Below, one piece after another: positions 38,027-48,668 of a stretch of 64,000 nt of DNA. Made by a program: the position numbers and the translations under genes. The stretch is from Flectonema sp. DT1601. Taxonomy: Eukaryota; Euglenozoa; Diplonemea; Diplonemida; Diplonemidae. The notes beneath the pieces were generated by a model that was not told where the DNA came from, searched no databases, and saw nothing but the letters and a program-made list of their open reading frames with translations. The stretch is from the NCBI GenBank assembly GCA_964019425.1, contig OZ025790.1, positions 496,001 to 560,000 of the forward strand, in the 5' to 3' direction. Within the stretch, counting starts at the first letter, position 1. Each line of letters starts with the position of its first letter.

Positions 38027-38914
38027 GTATTTCTCTTCGCGTTCCTGTCATCGAAGTACGGTAAAAAAAAAAAAAAAAAACGAATATTATTATGGCTATT
38101 GTTGTTTATCTGAAATAACGGATGAGAAATATGTGGAACCGACGAGAAAAAAAAAAAAAAAAAAAAAAAAAAGAGAGAGAAACTATTTGGGGCAACTACT
38201 TCTGCAAAAGTATCCAAGCCTCGGGGATCTGCGGCATTTCCCTGTTTCTGTTGTTCCATTTTCCTTTTTTTTTCCCCCTTCCTTTTTTTTTTTTTTTTTT
38301 TGCATTTAACAAATATTCATGAGAGCTATAATTATGTTGCGGCAGCACACGTAAACCTCCTTTTAGCTTTATCAGTTTAAGTCGGTTCACGGGGGTTTTT
38401 TCGTGACACAAATAAAACATCAACAAAGTGTTATATTACTATACTATGTTCTGTAGTTTAAGTTAAAGCCAAATTCTTTTTATCCTGTTTGTGAAACAAA
38501 AAAAAAAAAAAATCCTATAGTAACTTTAGCGACCAACACACAACCCTTTAAAAGTTCCTTTTTTTTTTTTTTTTTTTCCTTCTCCCCGAGTTCAGTTCAG
38601 AAATTTTTATCTGTATTGGGGATCCGCAAGTAGAGGCCAGTCGGAAATCACAAAAAGGTAAAACTGTTGCAGTAATGATTGATTGTTTCTGAGGCAGTTT
38701 GTTGCAAATGACACGTTCTCAAGGATACCTTGTGAAGGGTACTGGTGGCGAATAAGACTTGATCGTAATTATTTATTTACAACAGGTTGTGACCCTCAAG
38801 TTAGTTGATGAAGTAGTCTATAGTTGGAAACAATAATAGCTGTAGTGTTAACTTGTGTCTGTTTTGATTGTTATAATACATTTTAATTAGATTAACAACC
38901 ACAACTTCTCAACA
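37746..38914. other. 1.2-kb gene-free region
   Basis: Homopolymer-rich with T runs (37818-37839, 37998-38025) and A runs (38062-38080, 38145-38172) and no credible frame. The end has a short A/C-rich leader before the cathepsin gene. Confidence 0.6.
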
Positions 38915-39895
38915 ATGAAGACCGCCGCCGTTATGCTGATGGGACTCACCGGGCTCGCCCACGGTCTCACCGAAGAGTACGTTCAGTCGAACGCCAAGAG
39001 CATGTGGGCGTCCTTCAAGAGAGACTACAACAAGTTCTACACCCCAGCTGAGGAAGCGAGAAGGTTTCAGATCTTCCAGGACAACATGATGAAGGCCATC
39101 CGTCACGAGAAGGAGACTGGATCCAGCCACGGAGTCAACGCCTTCGCTGACTTGACCGCAGAGGAGTTCAAGGTCAACCACAACCTCCAGGTTCCAGAGA
39201 AGGAGAGCCCAGCCAGCACCTACACCGCTGAGGAGATCAAGAAGGCGCAGGCCACCTCCGTTGACTGGAGAAGCAAGGGAGCCGTCACCCACGTAAAGAA
39301 CCAGGCTCAGTGTGGATCTTGCTGGGCGTTCTCCACCACCGGAGGAATTGAGGGACAGTGGTTCTTGGCTGGAAACACTTTAACATCTCTCTCAGAGCAG
39401 GAACTTGTTTCATGTGACAAAACCGACTCAGGTTGCAATGGAGGGTTAATGGACAATGCTTTCGCTTGGTTGCTTAAGGAGAACAAGGGACAGATCGTAA
39501 CTGAGGAGTCCTACCCATACACCTCGGGAGGTGGTGTGTCGGGAACCTGCAAGGGATACGTTGAGAAGAAGGTTGGTGCCACCATCAACTCCCACAAGGA
39601 CATCGCCCACAACGAGGACGATATGCAGGCCTTCGTGTCCACCAGCGGACCGCTCTCGATCGCTGTTGACGCCGCCAAGTGGCAGACATACACCGGAGGA
39701 GTGATGACCAACTGCTGTGAGTTCTGCACCCTTGACCACGGAGTGCTCATTGTTGGATACAGTGCTGACTACTGGATCATCAAGAACTCTTGGGGAGCAA
39801 GCTGGGGAGAGTCTGGATACATCAGAGTTGCCAAGGGAAGAAACGAGTGTGGACTCAACAAGTCCCCATGCACTTCGATCGTCAACAAGAAGTAA
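38915..39895 (+). CDS. cathepsin L-like papain-family cysteine protease
   Basis: A 326-residue preproenzyme: signal peptide ~1-17, I29 inhibitor propeptide ~22-95 (ERFNIN-like helix, then SHGVNAFADLTAEEF), mature enzyme from ~ATSVDWR. Catalytic C136 in QCGSCWAF, oxyanion Q132, H275 in LDHGVLIVGY and N291 in IKNSWG are all present. Family members degrade proteins in lysosomes or digestive vacuoles. NCCEFC before the His is an unusual extra-Cys insertion. Codons are strongly C/G-ending, unlike neighbours, which fits high expression, except for an AT-richer patch at about 39361-39480. The leader AACTTCTCAACA fits this ATG. Confidence 0.96.
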   Translation: MKTAAVMLMGLTGLAHGLTEEYVQSNAKSMWASFKRDYNKFYTPAEEARRFQIFQDNMMKAIRHEKETGSSHGVNAFADLTAEEFKVNHNLQVPEKESPASTYTAEEIKKAQATSVDWRSKGAVTHVKNQAQCGSCWAFSTTGGIEGQWFLAGNTLTSLSEQELVSCDKTDSGCNGGLMDNAFAWLLKENKGQIVTEESYPYTSGGGVSGTCKGYVEKKVGATINSHKDIAHNEDDMQAFVSTSGPLSIAVDAAKWQTYTGGVMTNCCEFCTLDHGVLIVGYSADYWIIKNSWGASWGESGYIRVAKGRNECGLNKSPCTSIVNKK

Positions 39896-40404
39896 GCAAA
39901 GCAGCTGATGCGCGTGTGGCGCAGCATTCGAAAAAAAACGTTCTCACTTTGACTTCGTCTGTTTGAGAAAACCTTTTTTTTTGTGATACTATATATTTCT
40001 GTTCCAAATTTAATTAAAAAAAATTGCCTTTCTTTTTCCTTCTGAGTACACGCGATTGTGTCCTCTTCTCCCTCTCTATTTCTACAGTTGACTGCGCATT
40101 TGCAGGTTCAGCTTCCGCGTGATAGTTAAAATGTTATTGGTGTGATTGTTGTTCTGCGTTCACTCTTTTCGTAATTATATTTATTTTCTCGTAAGAGCTA
40201 CAGGTGTATAATATCGAGTCATTCACTTTGACAACAACGAAATACAACTTCGCAGGAAGACTACGAGCAAATACAAACTCAACCTAGTAGTATGGAATTA
40301 GAAAATAAAGAATTGGATTTATCTTAAACAATACGGAATATGAATGCAGATCAATTTGCCACTGAATTGTTATTTATTATTGTTATTCATAAACAGAAAG
40401 TAAT
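39896..40404. other. intergenic region
   Basis: No gene. T/C-rich segments with several AGs (for example TTTCTACAG near 40087), A-rich leader sequence, and AAACAG just before the next start. Confidence 0.5.
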
Positions 40405-41370
40405 ATGTCGAAAGCGATTGCTGGTTACCGAAAAGTGGGTCGAGTGTTCTTCGTGATGCTCGACAGGTGTGATTTATCTAAATGGGATCGAGAAACAAAA
40501 CTGGCAGCATTCCAATTGGGTCTCACTTCAATGTCGAAAGTAATAGTAGTGCCTGATATACCAGTTAACAGAGATCTACTCCATGTCTTACATCCCTGGA
40601 TATACCTTGAGGCAAAGACAACTGACGAGTGTAGGGAAATGCTCAAAGTACCAGATGGTGTAAGCTGGCAAGAACTTCGTGACAACATACCTGAACCTGA
40701 TCTCGGTCATCAGTCGAGTGCTATTAGAGTAGCCACTAAGAGAGACAACTTTGTCAGAGAGATCCAGTGGTTGAAGGAAGAAATGAGACAGCGTCTCAAG
40801 ATTAACTATATCAAACCTCTTGATAGACTTGGTATGTTGATGCTTTTTTTTTTTTGTTCTTTGTCCCCCTAAAGAATAATTAAAAACAACAAAACAGATC
40901 CGATGGAGAAAGCAAAGACATTATTTCTATTCGATAATGCTGCTAAACAATATTGGATAAACTATACTAAAGATAAGCTCAGAGATGATCGGAGATTTTC
41001 TCGATTCTACGCTACCCCTGAGAGAGGATTCAACGATCCGTCTACCGGTGATGCTTTATCTATCTTCTTTGAGAAGTCTGGTAGAGGTGACAGAAGTATG
41101 TTTTTTATAATATTCTTAATCGAAAGTAGAAGACTTAAAACAACAATCACACAAAACACAGCAATGTATCAATATTCTCGTGGTGTTCCTTTAGTTGGTA
41201 CCACGCTATCTAAAAACTATCGTCACTCTCGTCTATACTCTCCGCTCACTAATGCTGGCAATCCAAATTCTGATACTCAACTTCGATTAAAAGGTCATAG
41301 ATCTACTTCTGGAGTGTTCTATACTCCGAAGTTTAATAAAGCACCATTTCACACAGCGAAAGCAGCCTAA
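40405..41370 (+). CDS. candidate mitochondrial ribosomal uL30-like protein (3 exons)
   Basis: Exons 40405-40831, 40898-41095 and 41162-41370, with two 66-nt introns (GTATG...ACAG); the second is in frame without stops. The product is 277 residues. Residues ~8-65 resemble ribosomal protein L30: a strand GRVFFVMLDR, a helix LAAFQLGLTSMSKVIVVPDIPVN, and LLHVLHPWIYLEAK, matching the family's LGL...V...D.P...V..L pattern. The rest is a basic extension with a Tyr/Arg-rich tail (SKNYRHSRLYSP). Large extensions are common in euglenozoan mitoribosomal proteins. No clear presequence is present. The family match is plausible but not decisive. Confidence 0.5.
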
Positions 41371-41886
41371 GCGCTGTCACTCTGTGTTTTTGTGTTAATT
41401 GTCATTAAAAGATGAAGCAATCAAATGCTGGTAGGTGGACTTCTCACAACTGTTGGTTAGTACTCTGCAGTTAATTAAACTTGTGTAGGAGAGTAGACTG
41501 ATGAATTATACCGATGGTTTTGAACATGATTATCATCAGCTACTGTTGCTACTTTCAAAAAAAAGGGGACTGCATCATACGACCAAGTTCGAAATTCGTA
41601 AACCAACTCTTTTTTTTTTTTAAAAAAAATGGAGTTTTTTTTTTTTTTTTTTACCAATCCGCCAGTGTTATCCTACATTACCTTTTTTTTAGGAAAAGGA
41701 AAATTATTTTTTGTATTCAAGAAAAAATACTTTTAGTTGGTTTATATTTATTTTATTGTTTCCTTAGGTGTGAGATACACAACGACATTAAAGGAAAGAT
41801 GCAACACCAATGACAATCCTGTTCGTGTAATAATGGTTGTACTCTAATCCCAATACCCCAACACACAGATAAAATAATATTGTAAC
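41371..41886. other. intergenic region
   Basis: A/T runs (near 41612, 41634-41652, 41680) and no credible gene. The end is CACACAG and an A/T-rich leader before the RING gene. Confidence 0.5.
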
Positions 41887-42327
41887 ATGGCCGATGAAGA
41901 GGACAGTAATTTCGATTGCGGTATTTGTATGGACAAGGCTACAGAGCCAGTTGTAACGCAGTGTGGGCATTTATTCTGTTGGCCATGTCTTGGTAGATGG
42001 TTGTCTAGGGAACACAGTGATTGCCCTACATGTAAAGCTGGTTGTACTAAAGAGAATGTGATACCACTTTATGGTAAGGGAAGGACTCAAACAAACTCGA
42101 ATAACACAAATAATAATCAAGAGCCGGCTAGTGAACGACCCCGAGCAAACAGACCACCCACACCACCTAGAAGGACACCTTTCCCGCAATTTCAATTTAA
42201 TTTTGATTGGCAAGCCTTTCCCGGTTTTCGTGAAGCTCAACAACCCCTGGGATGGAATGATGAAACTAAGTCTGGGCTGTGTTTATATGCCGGTCTTGTA
42301 ATCTTATTGTATCTCATAGTCATGTAA
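41887..42327 (+). CDS. RNF5/RNF185-like RING E3 ligase, tail-anchored
   Basis: A 146-residue protein with a C3HC4 RING at residues 11-49 (C11, C14, C26, H28, C31, C34, C46, C49), where CGICMDKATEPVVT and CGHLFCWPCL closely match RNF5/RNF185. VIPLYGKG after the RING is the family's conserved continuation. A Pro/Asn-rich linker follows, then a C-terminal hydrophobic segment LCLYAGLVILLYLIVM. Animal relatives have two C-terminal spans; only one is clear here. The family sits in the ER and mitochondrial membrane and ubiquitinates misfolded ER proteins with UBE2J/UBE2D-type E2s, so ER-associated degradation is the likely role. Confidence 0.9.
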   Translation: MADEEDSNFDCGICMDKATEPVVTQCGHLFCWPCLGRWLSREHSDCPTCKAGCTKENVIPLYGKGRTQTNSNNTNNNQEPASERPRANRPPTPPRRTPFPQFQFNFDWQAFPGFREAQQPLGWNDETKSGLCLYAGLVILLYLIVM

Positions 42328-42469
42328 CACCCGCATGCAGGTAGCTAATCAATAAATGATCCGCAAACAAGGTCATTATTGACATATTTTGATTCTCTTG
42401 CTGCTGATCTATCTTGTTTTATTTGAGATTTTCTTGTTGTTCGCTTTTTCAGTTTGTTTCGTTATATTC

Positions 42470-42507
<38 letters not shown>

Positions 42508-42681
42508 GTTGTTGTTGTCCAAGTTATATTCGAGGAAAATCATTAAAAAAGAATTTCCTCTTTTTTCTTCTTCTGCTCTATCTCATTACTGACTTTACTA
42601 ACTATTTTGATGTTTTTTTAGATACCAAATCTTATCGATTATTATTTTTTTCCCCCTACAAAAGCCATACACCCAAATAAT
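42328..42681. other. intergenic region
   Basis: One T run of 27 (42481-42507), T/C-rich stretches, and a leader with ACCCAAATAAT before the next ATG. No gene is seen. Confidence 0.5.
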
Positions 42682-44481
42682 ATGTACAAGACTAACCCAA
42701 ATAGCTACACCACAGACAATGCTGTGCAGACAGACGCCTCTATACTTCCGGAGTTAACATCGTTAGGAACTCACTTGGAGGAATTGAGTACAAAGCATTG
42801 GACAACTTTAAAATGTATGAGAGAGGGTGTCATGCAGACGGCCTCTAAATTTTGTGGGGTGCTTCATGACCTAATTGCTCTTAAGAATGTGGCTTGTCGT
42901 CTTCCAGGGATGGATTTTGCAGCTGGTGGTTTGCCAGTTGATATTGTATTAGTGACTTCAAAGCTTCATAGAGCATCTGCGTTACTGATTAGACAATTAG
43001 GGACATTCTTTGATATTGTATTCTCTGAAGGAGTAGCTGATGAGCTTTATCATTTTACTGAAATTAGATTGACGAAAAAGACATTAGCAGAATCTACAAA
43101 GGAACTACAAATAGCAACTAAACAAGTTGAAAATTTAAAAGAAAGAGTGAAGACTTTGGAAGCAAGAGAAGAACAATTGAATCAAGCTTTAGAAAACATT
43201 GAACTATCGAATACTGGATTAGAAGTGAGATCAGCAACTCTGGAAGATCAAATGGCTTTACTATTTGAACAACTCGCCGATGACTACATCTATTATAACG
43301 AAGACCAACTTCGATGTGTTGCTGGTGATACCAAACTTCATGAAAAGTTAGCACCTGTGAGATCCGCATTCTCACACTCCATTGATGCGGTTCAACACCG
43401 ATTGCGATTTTTTCAAGATCTGCTTTCTGAAATCAGTCTTGATTCCGTTCAATTAAAAGACGGTAATGATTCGACAGACATCACTGCTACGGGAACAACA
43501 ACAAAAGGAAAAGATAAATCAAAATTAAAATCATTAGAAGTTCATCTTCACCACCTGACATCACGATTCTCAGCCGTCAGAGAAGGTTTACAACAAACAG
43601 CTAGAGAACTACACACCGCATTAATTGATAAGAAAAGAATTGTTAGCTTCAGTGTCCAACATTTAAAATCATATGAACAGCAAAGCAGCAAACTTCAAAG
43701 TGCCAGAGCTCGGCTGTTTGATTTGAGGAAGAGTTTAGCTATTTTTAATTCATCATTTCGAAAGGCATATCCAAATGGAACGTTGACATCAATTGAAAAT
43801 GATAAAATAATTCACTACACTCGCTGTATAGACGGCAATAATGACGTCTCCGTGTGTGACGTACGAATGAGCGATTTGTATGCTCAACTTGATTGTGTTA
43901 AGGATGACACATCAAAAGCAACAGAAATCATCAGCACCACAGATGAACACCGTCACTTGATGAAAACTGTTGCGTTGAGTATTCCTTCTGGACAGAAAAA
44001 ACCGAAAAATCAACCAAAAAAAATACGACTTCAGGTTAAGGAAGTCACAGATGCTTTATTGGGATCACCCGATCAAAGCACAGCAACTGAAGGTAAGCAA
44101 ATTGATGACTCGCAATTAGCAACAAGAGATGACGTTCTCAATCTGAAATCTGAATATTGTGCGAAGGTTGCATTTATAAGAGAAGTCTACGAAGACCGTA
44201 TTCGCTCACTTGAGGCAAAAGTCGACATGTTGGTAAAAAAACTTGTCGCTGGAACTGGTGAGGTATCCGGCACCACAGACAAAGACATGTCGATTTCAAC
44301 GAAGAGAAAATGGCTTTCTAAGAAAAAAGAACTTCTTGAAAATGGAGAAATTGATCGAAGAGAAGCACTTCTGACATCACTTCGGGCTATCGAAGATAAT
44401 GAAGACTGTTTTGATAAAAATAAAATCCAATCACCGGTGAGTGATACCAATAGTGTCTCATTTGCTGACGACATCGACTAA
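42682..44481 (+). CDS. coiled-coil protein, unknown
   Basis: A 599-residue protein dominated by helix. Residues ~10-110 contain amphipathic helices (LTSLGTHLEELSTKHW, LHRASALLIRQLGTFF); ~130-185 and ~270-340 are heptad coiled coils (QVENLKERVKTLEAREEQLN). Then come a Lys-rich patch (KKPKNQPKKI) and a last coiled coil from ~480 (VAFIREVYEDRIRSLEAKVDML). The acidic end is DTNSVSFADDID. No catalytic or membrane motif is seen. The style suggests a cytoskeletal, basal-body or flagellar component. That is inference from composition only. Confidence 0.65.
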   Translation: MYKTNPNSYTTDNAVQTDASILPELTSLGTHLEELSTKHWTTLKCMREGVMQTASKFCGVLHDLIALKNVACRLPGMDFAAGGLPVDIVLVTSKLHRASALLIRQLGTFFDIVFSEGVADELYHFTEIRLTKKTLAESTKELQIATKQVENLKERVKTLEAREEQLNQALENIELSNTGLEVRSATLEDQMALLFEQLADDYIYYNEDQLRCVAGDTKLHEKLAPVRSAFSHSIDAVQHRLRFFQDLLSEISLDSVQLKDGNDSTDITATGTTTKGKDKSKLKSLEVHLHHLTSRFSAVREGLQQTARELHTALIDKKRIVSFSVQHLKSYEQQSSKLQSARARLFDLRKSLAIFNSSFRKAYPNGTLTSIENDKIIHYTRCIDGNNDVSVCDVRMSDLYAQLDCVKDDTSKATEIISTTDEHRHLMKTVALSIPSGQKKPKNQPKKIRLQVKEVTDALLGSPDQSTATEGKQIDDSQLATRDDVLNLKSEYCAKVAFIREVYEDRIRSLEAKVDMLVKKLVAGTGEVSGTTDKDMSISTKRKWLSKKKELLENGEIDRREALLTSLRAIEDNEDCFDKNKIQSPVSDTNSVSFADDID

Positions 44482-44611
44482 AACCATTTACACACCTTAA
44501 TTTTTTTTAAATTATTATTATTATTATTATTAATTTTTTTTTTATTCCATCCTAGTAACCCAGTTAGGGGAATACGACACCAATGGATATTGTGTTGAAT
44601 GTTTAGTTAAA

Positions 44612-44628
44612 TTTATTTCTTTCTTCAG
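44612..44628 (+). promoter_or_regulatory. candidate trans-splice acceptor of SEC61G
   Basis: TTTATTTCTTTCTTCAG ends at 44628, 26 nt before the ATG at 44655. No upstream exon is needed, so spliced-leader addition is inferred. Confidence 0.5.
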
Positions 44629-44654
44629 CATCTCCGAACTAAAACTCAAACACA

Positions 44655-44931
44655 ATGGCCGAGTCAATTCAAAATGATGTCATTAAACCACTTATGGAGT
44701 TCGCAACCGACTCCAGACAGTTCTTGACCAAGTGTGAGAAGCCAACTTTCGATGAATTCACGAAGGTTGGTGTTGCCACTGCTTTTGGTTTCTCAATCGT
44801 ATGTGATATTTCTTTTTAGATATTTTGGTAGAGTTGTAAAAATAAAAATAAAAATAAAACAGATTGGGTTTATTGGATTTATGGTAAAGTTGATCTTCAT
44901 TCCAATCAACAACATTATCATCGGTCAGTAA
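44655..44931 (+). CDS. SEC61G: SEC61 gamma, translocon subunit (2 exons)
   Basis: Exons 44655-44798 and 44863-44931, with a 64-nt intron (GTATGTGATA...AAACAG). The product is 70 residues, the usual SEC61G length. The N-terminus is a short amphipathic helix (IKPLMEFATDSRQFL) followed by KCEKPTFDEFTKV, then one membrane helix from VATAFGFSI across the splice join to IGFIGFMVKLIFIPINNII. The last part matches the near-invariant family ending KLIHIPINNIIVG. SEC61G clamps the Sec61 channel that moves nascent proteins into the ER. The gene is too short and split to show as a long frame. Confidence 0.97.
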
Positions 44932-45696
44932 CGGACCTGACGTTTCCACCGTCGGGCGGCCTTTTCCTGAAACGTAAGGCTTTCGTTCTTTTATGGTGAT
45001 CCCTATTGCTCTCGTGTTTCTTTTTTTTTCTCCTTTTTTATCTCGCTTTATTTTCTCGCTCACACTTTTCTTTTTGAAAAGGATAAACAAACTTTTTCCC
45101 ACCTCAGTAGTCACTTCACTCAGCGAGACATGTTTCGTGGAACTTCTGGTGTGGATTTGTTATGAAATGATCCCTCGTAGGAAGGAATAAAAACAAAAGA
45201 GAAAATTGACGTATTTCCTTTCGATATTTTTTACGAATTTAGCTGAAAAATGGCAATTACGGAAGAAGAAAAAAAAAAATAGTGGAAAAAAAAGCTAAGG
45301 AGGAAAATACCCCAACCGAGTGAGCACTGGTTTTCACCTTTTTCCCCCCGAAAAGAAAAGAAAAAGAAAAAAAAAAAAAAAGAATGGGGAATTTGTTTGA
45401 AAAACTTTTTTTTATCTTTTTTATTTTATTTTTTTTTACCTCTATTCCCCAATTCCCAGTCGGAGTTCCACTTTAGTCGTTTTTCCCTCATAGAGATGGA
45501 ATCGTTTTTCACCGTTTTTTTTCCTTTTGTCCCCATTTATGTTTGTTTAAAAAAAAAAAAAAAACGTAAAAGTGAATAATATTTTCCTTTTTTAAAAATA
45601 AAAAATCTACTTTCTTATAACTTCAGAAAAAACACAAACAAAAAAAAAAAAAAAAAAATGACACCTGATGACCAATTGAAGTAAAGAGAGCAGACC
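44932..45696. other. intergenic region
   Basis: A/T homopolymers, G/A-rich patches and no credible gene. TAACTTCAG ending at 45626 followed by an A-rich leader is the likely splice acceptor for the zinc-ribbon gene. Confidence 0.5.
45658..45684 (+). promoter_or_regulatory. short upstream ORF before the zinc-ribbon gene
   Basis: ATG at 45658 (right after a run of about 18 A) to TAA at 45684 encodes 8 residues, downstream of the presumed acceptor at 45626 and 12 nt before the main ATG. It would be in the mRNA if that acceptor is used. Confidence 0.35.
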
Positions 45697-48015
45697 ATGA
45701 AAACGATTCATTTTTATTCAAAACGACGTCTTCTATCGTACGGAGGAATGGAAACCCATGACTTCGGTCATGTTTCATGCAACGAATGTGGATTTATACG
45801 TCCACAAGATACCTCATTCTGTCCATGGTGTGGATCTGGTGGGACATCACACGGATGTAAGAGAGCAACAGTTCAAAGTATTGTTGAAGGTTACAACAGT
45901 TCGAGAAAAAGAATTTCTCAAACTGAATCAAGAAAACGGCAACATCTACATAATCAGTACGACACCCATTGCAAACTTCAAATAGTCCAATTCGAATACA
46001 GATACACAATAGCAGACAGTGAAGGTCACGCAAGACTATCAATATACCGAAAGGCTTGTATTCATTATTTAAGTTTAGAAACTCACATCAAGTCTCAAAT
46101 AGCTGTAACAGCTCTTGTTGCGGGTCTGGTTAGTGTGTTATTAACCTGTAGTAACATTTCTAAAGTAACACAAGCTCATCATTTAACGAGAATCAAACTA
46201 ACTTCACAAGAAGATGAATGTCGAAATGATATTTGTTCTCTTCAAAATCAAAATTTCTCATCTTTGAAAGCAAAAAGAAACCTTCTTCCCAAAGAAGGAG
46301 GAACAGCAATGGTTCTGTTCTTATTGAGAGAAGAAAGAAAATCCATCATACGACAGGAGCATATGGAAAGAAGAAGAAGTGAGTTTTGGATACCCGTAAG
46401 CAGTTCTATTTCTGTAGATGTCTTAGTATCCTCTCCCTGCAACACGGGTATTACTCCCATGTTGGAATCTTTTCCAATGGCTGAGTCTGAAGGAGTTTCT
46501 GATGAACAATTTAAAGCAATTTATAACTTTAATAATTGTGAAGAAGTAGCACGAGAACTGTTATCGTCTCAATTCTATAGTGAACAAGAGGTAATTACCC
46601 GTCGACAACTTGAAGACGAAGGACATCAAGTCAAACAGTTGAATTCTAAAATGATAAGTGGAGGAGACAATTTAATTCAAAACTTAGCGACAACAGAATT
46701 ATCAGTCACCTCCTCATGGTATGAGAGGAACAGTATTGTTGGAACACACTCAGATGGACAAAATACAAAAAGACACCTCTCGAAATACTCAAAACAGATT
46801 AAATCAACTGAACAAAATGAGAGCGACGTATCTAACTGGAACCCTCCCTCACCTAAACTAAATAAGTTCAACACCAATGAAGATGATGTTATTTTAGTAC
46901 CACATCCACCTACACAGTCATTGTGTTTGAACAGTAGTCGAATTCAAATAAATAAAATACAACAAACATATGAATTGTTACGTAAACACCAATTTACAGA
47001 TGCGGCTGCTCTATCAGAAAAACTACTTCAAGCAATAGTAGATAATAAATCATCAACTCTGTCTGATGTAACTCTGTTTGTGAGTTCAACGGTATCGTTT
47101 CTTGCTGTTGGAAGGATAGTTCATGCTGCTGAGATAGCCTGGGATGGTATTAAGAGACTGCAATATTCTGATCTGGAAAGTGATCCTTACCCTCTTCAAC
47201 AACAATTAAGAAAACTACTTGATACCTGCGAAACTGTTAGCAAAGCAGACAAAGAACTTCGAAATGAGAACCACCACATCGCATACTGTCTCACAAGAAC
47301 AGCAATCAACAAGTACAGTGATTTTGATGTTCCAACACCTCCGTTTTTGAGGATGTTGATGGGGGAGATATTAATAGTTTTGAGTCCGCAGGATGCTGCT
47401 CAAGAGTTTGATCTGCTTCGACACTCCTCACGAGATTGTATCTCAGAAACTCAATTACAATACTTAACAGCGAAGTGTTTATTATATCGAGAATTCGATC
47501 AGCTCAGCATATCATCTGCTATTGATGTTCTTACGCAATGCTTTCAAAAATCAAAATCATCATCCATCAGCGATCTCCTTGAAAAAGCAAAAAATCTACT
47601 GAAGCATCGAGAGAGTATTTCCAAAATCTGTAGTGGAAGTTTTTGGGATGTGAAAATTGTTAAGAAACATGTTCTTTTCTGTTTAAATTTATTTCCAGAT
47701 AACGTTTATTTAAGATCCGAGTTGCAGTTATTGTTGGCAACCATCTCAGCTAGGACAAGTGACTACAACAACGCTATCAAATACGTTTCATTTTCGATCA
47801 ATTCCATAACAGAAACAGACCTCCCATCTGAGTTGCGTAATGCGAATAAATACAAACTGGCTGTTTTATATGAAAAACGTGCCGATTACTACCAGCAATC
47901 AGGAGGAATAACAACTGCTATTACGGACTTGAGAAATTCTCTTGCACTCTATGGTGATGGTTGTCAGGCTGTGAGGATTAATAAGGTCCTGTCTGAATTA
48001 CAAAAAATAATTTAA
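45697..48015 (+). CDS. zinc-ribbon protein with long helical C-terminus, unknown
   Basis: A 772-residue protein. A Cys4 zinc ribbon lies near the start (C28-x2-C31 and C42-x2-C45, in CNECG and CPWCG). Residues ~145-160 (VTALVAGLVSVLLTC) are hydrophobic and could be a membrane segment. The middle (~180-430) is charged and probably disordered. From ~430 to the end helical repeats resemble TPRs, for example TYELLRKHQFTDAAALSEKLL and the final SGGITTAITDLRNSLALYGDG. TPR-like tails bind partner proteins. The combination is not one I recognise, so the function is unknown. Confidence 0.65.
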   Translation: MKTIHFYSKRRLLSYGGMETHDFGHVSCNECGFIRPQDTSFCPWCGSGGTSHGCKRATVQSIVEGYNSSRKRISQTESRKRQHLHNQYDTHCKLQIVQFEYRYTIADSEGHARLSIYRKACIHYLSLETHIKSQIAVTALVAGLVSVLLTCSNISKVTQAHHLTRIKLTSQEDECRNDICSLQNQNFSSLKAKRNLLPKEGGTAMVLFLLREERKSIIRQEHMERRRSEFWIPVSSSISVDVLVSSPCNTGITPMLESFPMAESEGVSDEQFKAIYNFNNCEEVARELLSSQFYSEQEVITRRQLEDEGHQVKQLNSKMISGGDNLIQNLATTELSVTSSWYERNSIVGTHSDGQNTKRHLSKYSKQIKSTEQNESDVSNWNPPSPKLNKFNTNEDDVILVPHPPTQSLCLNSSRIQINKIQQTYELLRKHQFTDAAALSEKLLQAIVDNKSSTLSDVTLFVSSTVSFLAVGRIVHAAEIAWDGIKRLQYSDLESDPYPLQQQLRKLLDTCETVSKADKELRNENHHIAYCLTRTAINKYSDFDVPTPPFLRMLMGEILIVLSPQDAAQEFDLLRHSSRDCISETQLQYLTAKCLLYREFDQLSISSAIDVLTQCFQKSKSSSISDLLEKAKNLLKHRESISKICSGSFWDVKIVKKHVLFCLNLFPDNVYLRSELQLLLATISARTSDYNNAIKYVSFSINSITETDLPSELRNANKYKLAVLYEKRADYYQQSGGITTAITDLRNSLALYGDGCQAVRINKVLSELQKII

Positions 48016-48668
48016 TTGATGTCCTTCTTATGAAGTTTTAATTACAATAGATGCCTCAGTATATATAACCTACTGTATGATGAAATATCAAAGTAGAACA
48101 ATGATGAGGGTCACACGTGTGATACATTGCAGCCCACTCACGATGAGTTATGTTTTGTTTTTGTTGTTCTCTGAGAACATCTGAGAGGTGTTGTTTTTAT
48201 TGTTGAAAAGCTATTTTTAAGACCTACGGCATTTTAAAAAAAAAAAAAAAAAAAAAAACATTTTGCTCCCTTTCCCTTTTTCTTCTTGACTCAGACTTGA
48301 ATTCCCTGAGAGTGTCACCCTCACCTCATATTCAGTTTTATTTCTTTTTGACCCGTTTTTGCGTCGACGCGTCTCTCCTTTGACCTAGTGATATTTTTGA
48401 AATGAGAATGACTAGCAGATTTAAACTCTGTAGATGGACAGTTGAAGACACGAATGAAATACTTACACACTTGTTGAAACCTCGTTTTTATTTACATTTA
48501 CACATTGCGAGAGGGTTTTGTTTTTCCATTTTTTTTCTTCTTTTTTTTTTATTGTCCCAAAGCTCAATCAACTTATTTCTTATTTTAATCAAATCCTTTG
48601 TCTGGTTTTTTGTTTTATTTTTTAATTTGCATAATTTATTATTTCTTTTAAACAGGACTTGCTTCACT
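48016..48668. other. intergenic region
   Basis: One A run of about 23 (48236-48258), T-rich tracts and no credible gene. TTTTAAACAG ending near 48655 precedes the leader of the next gene. Confidence 0.5.
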
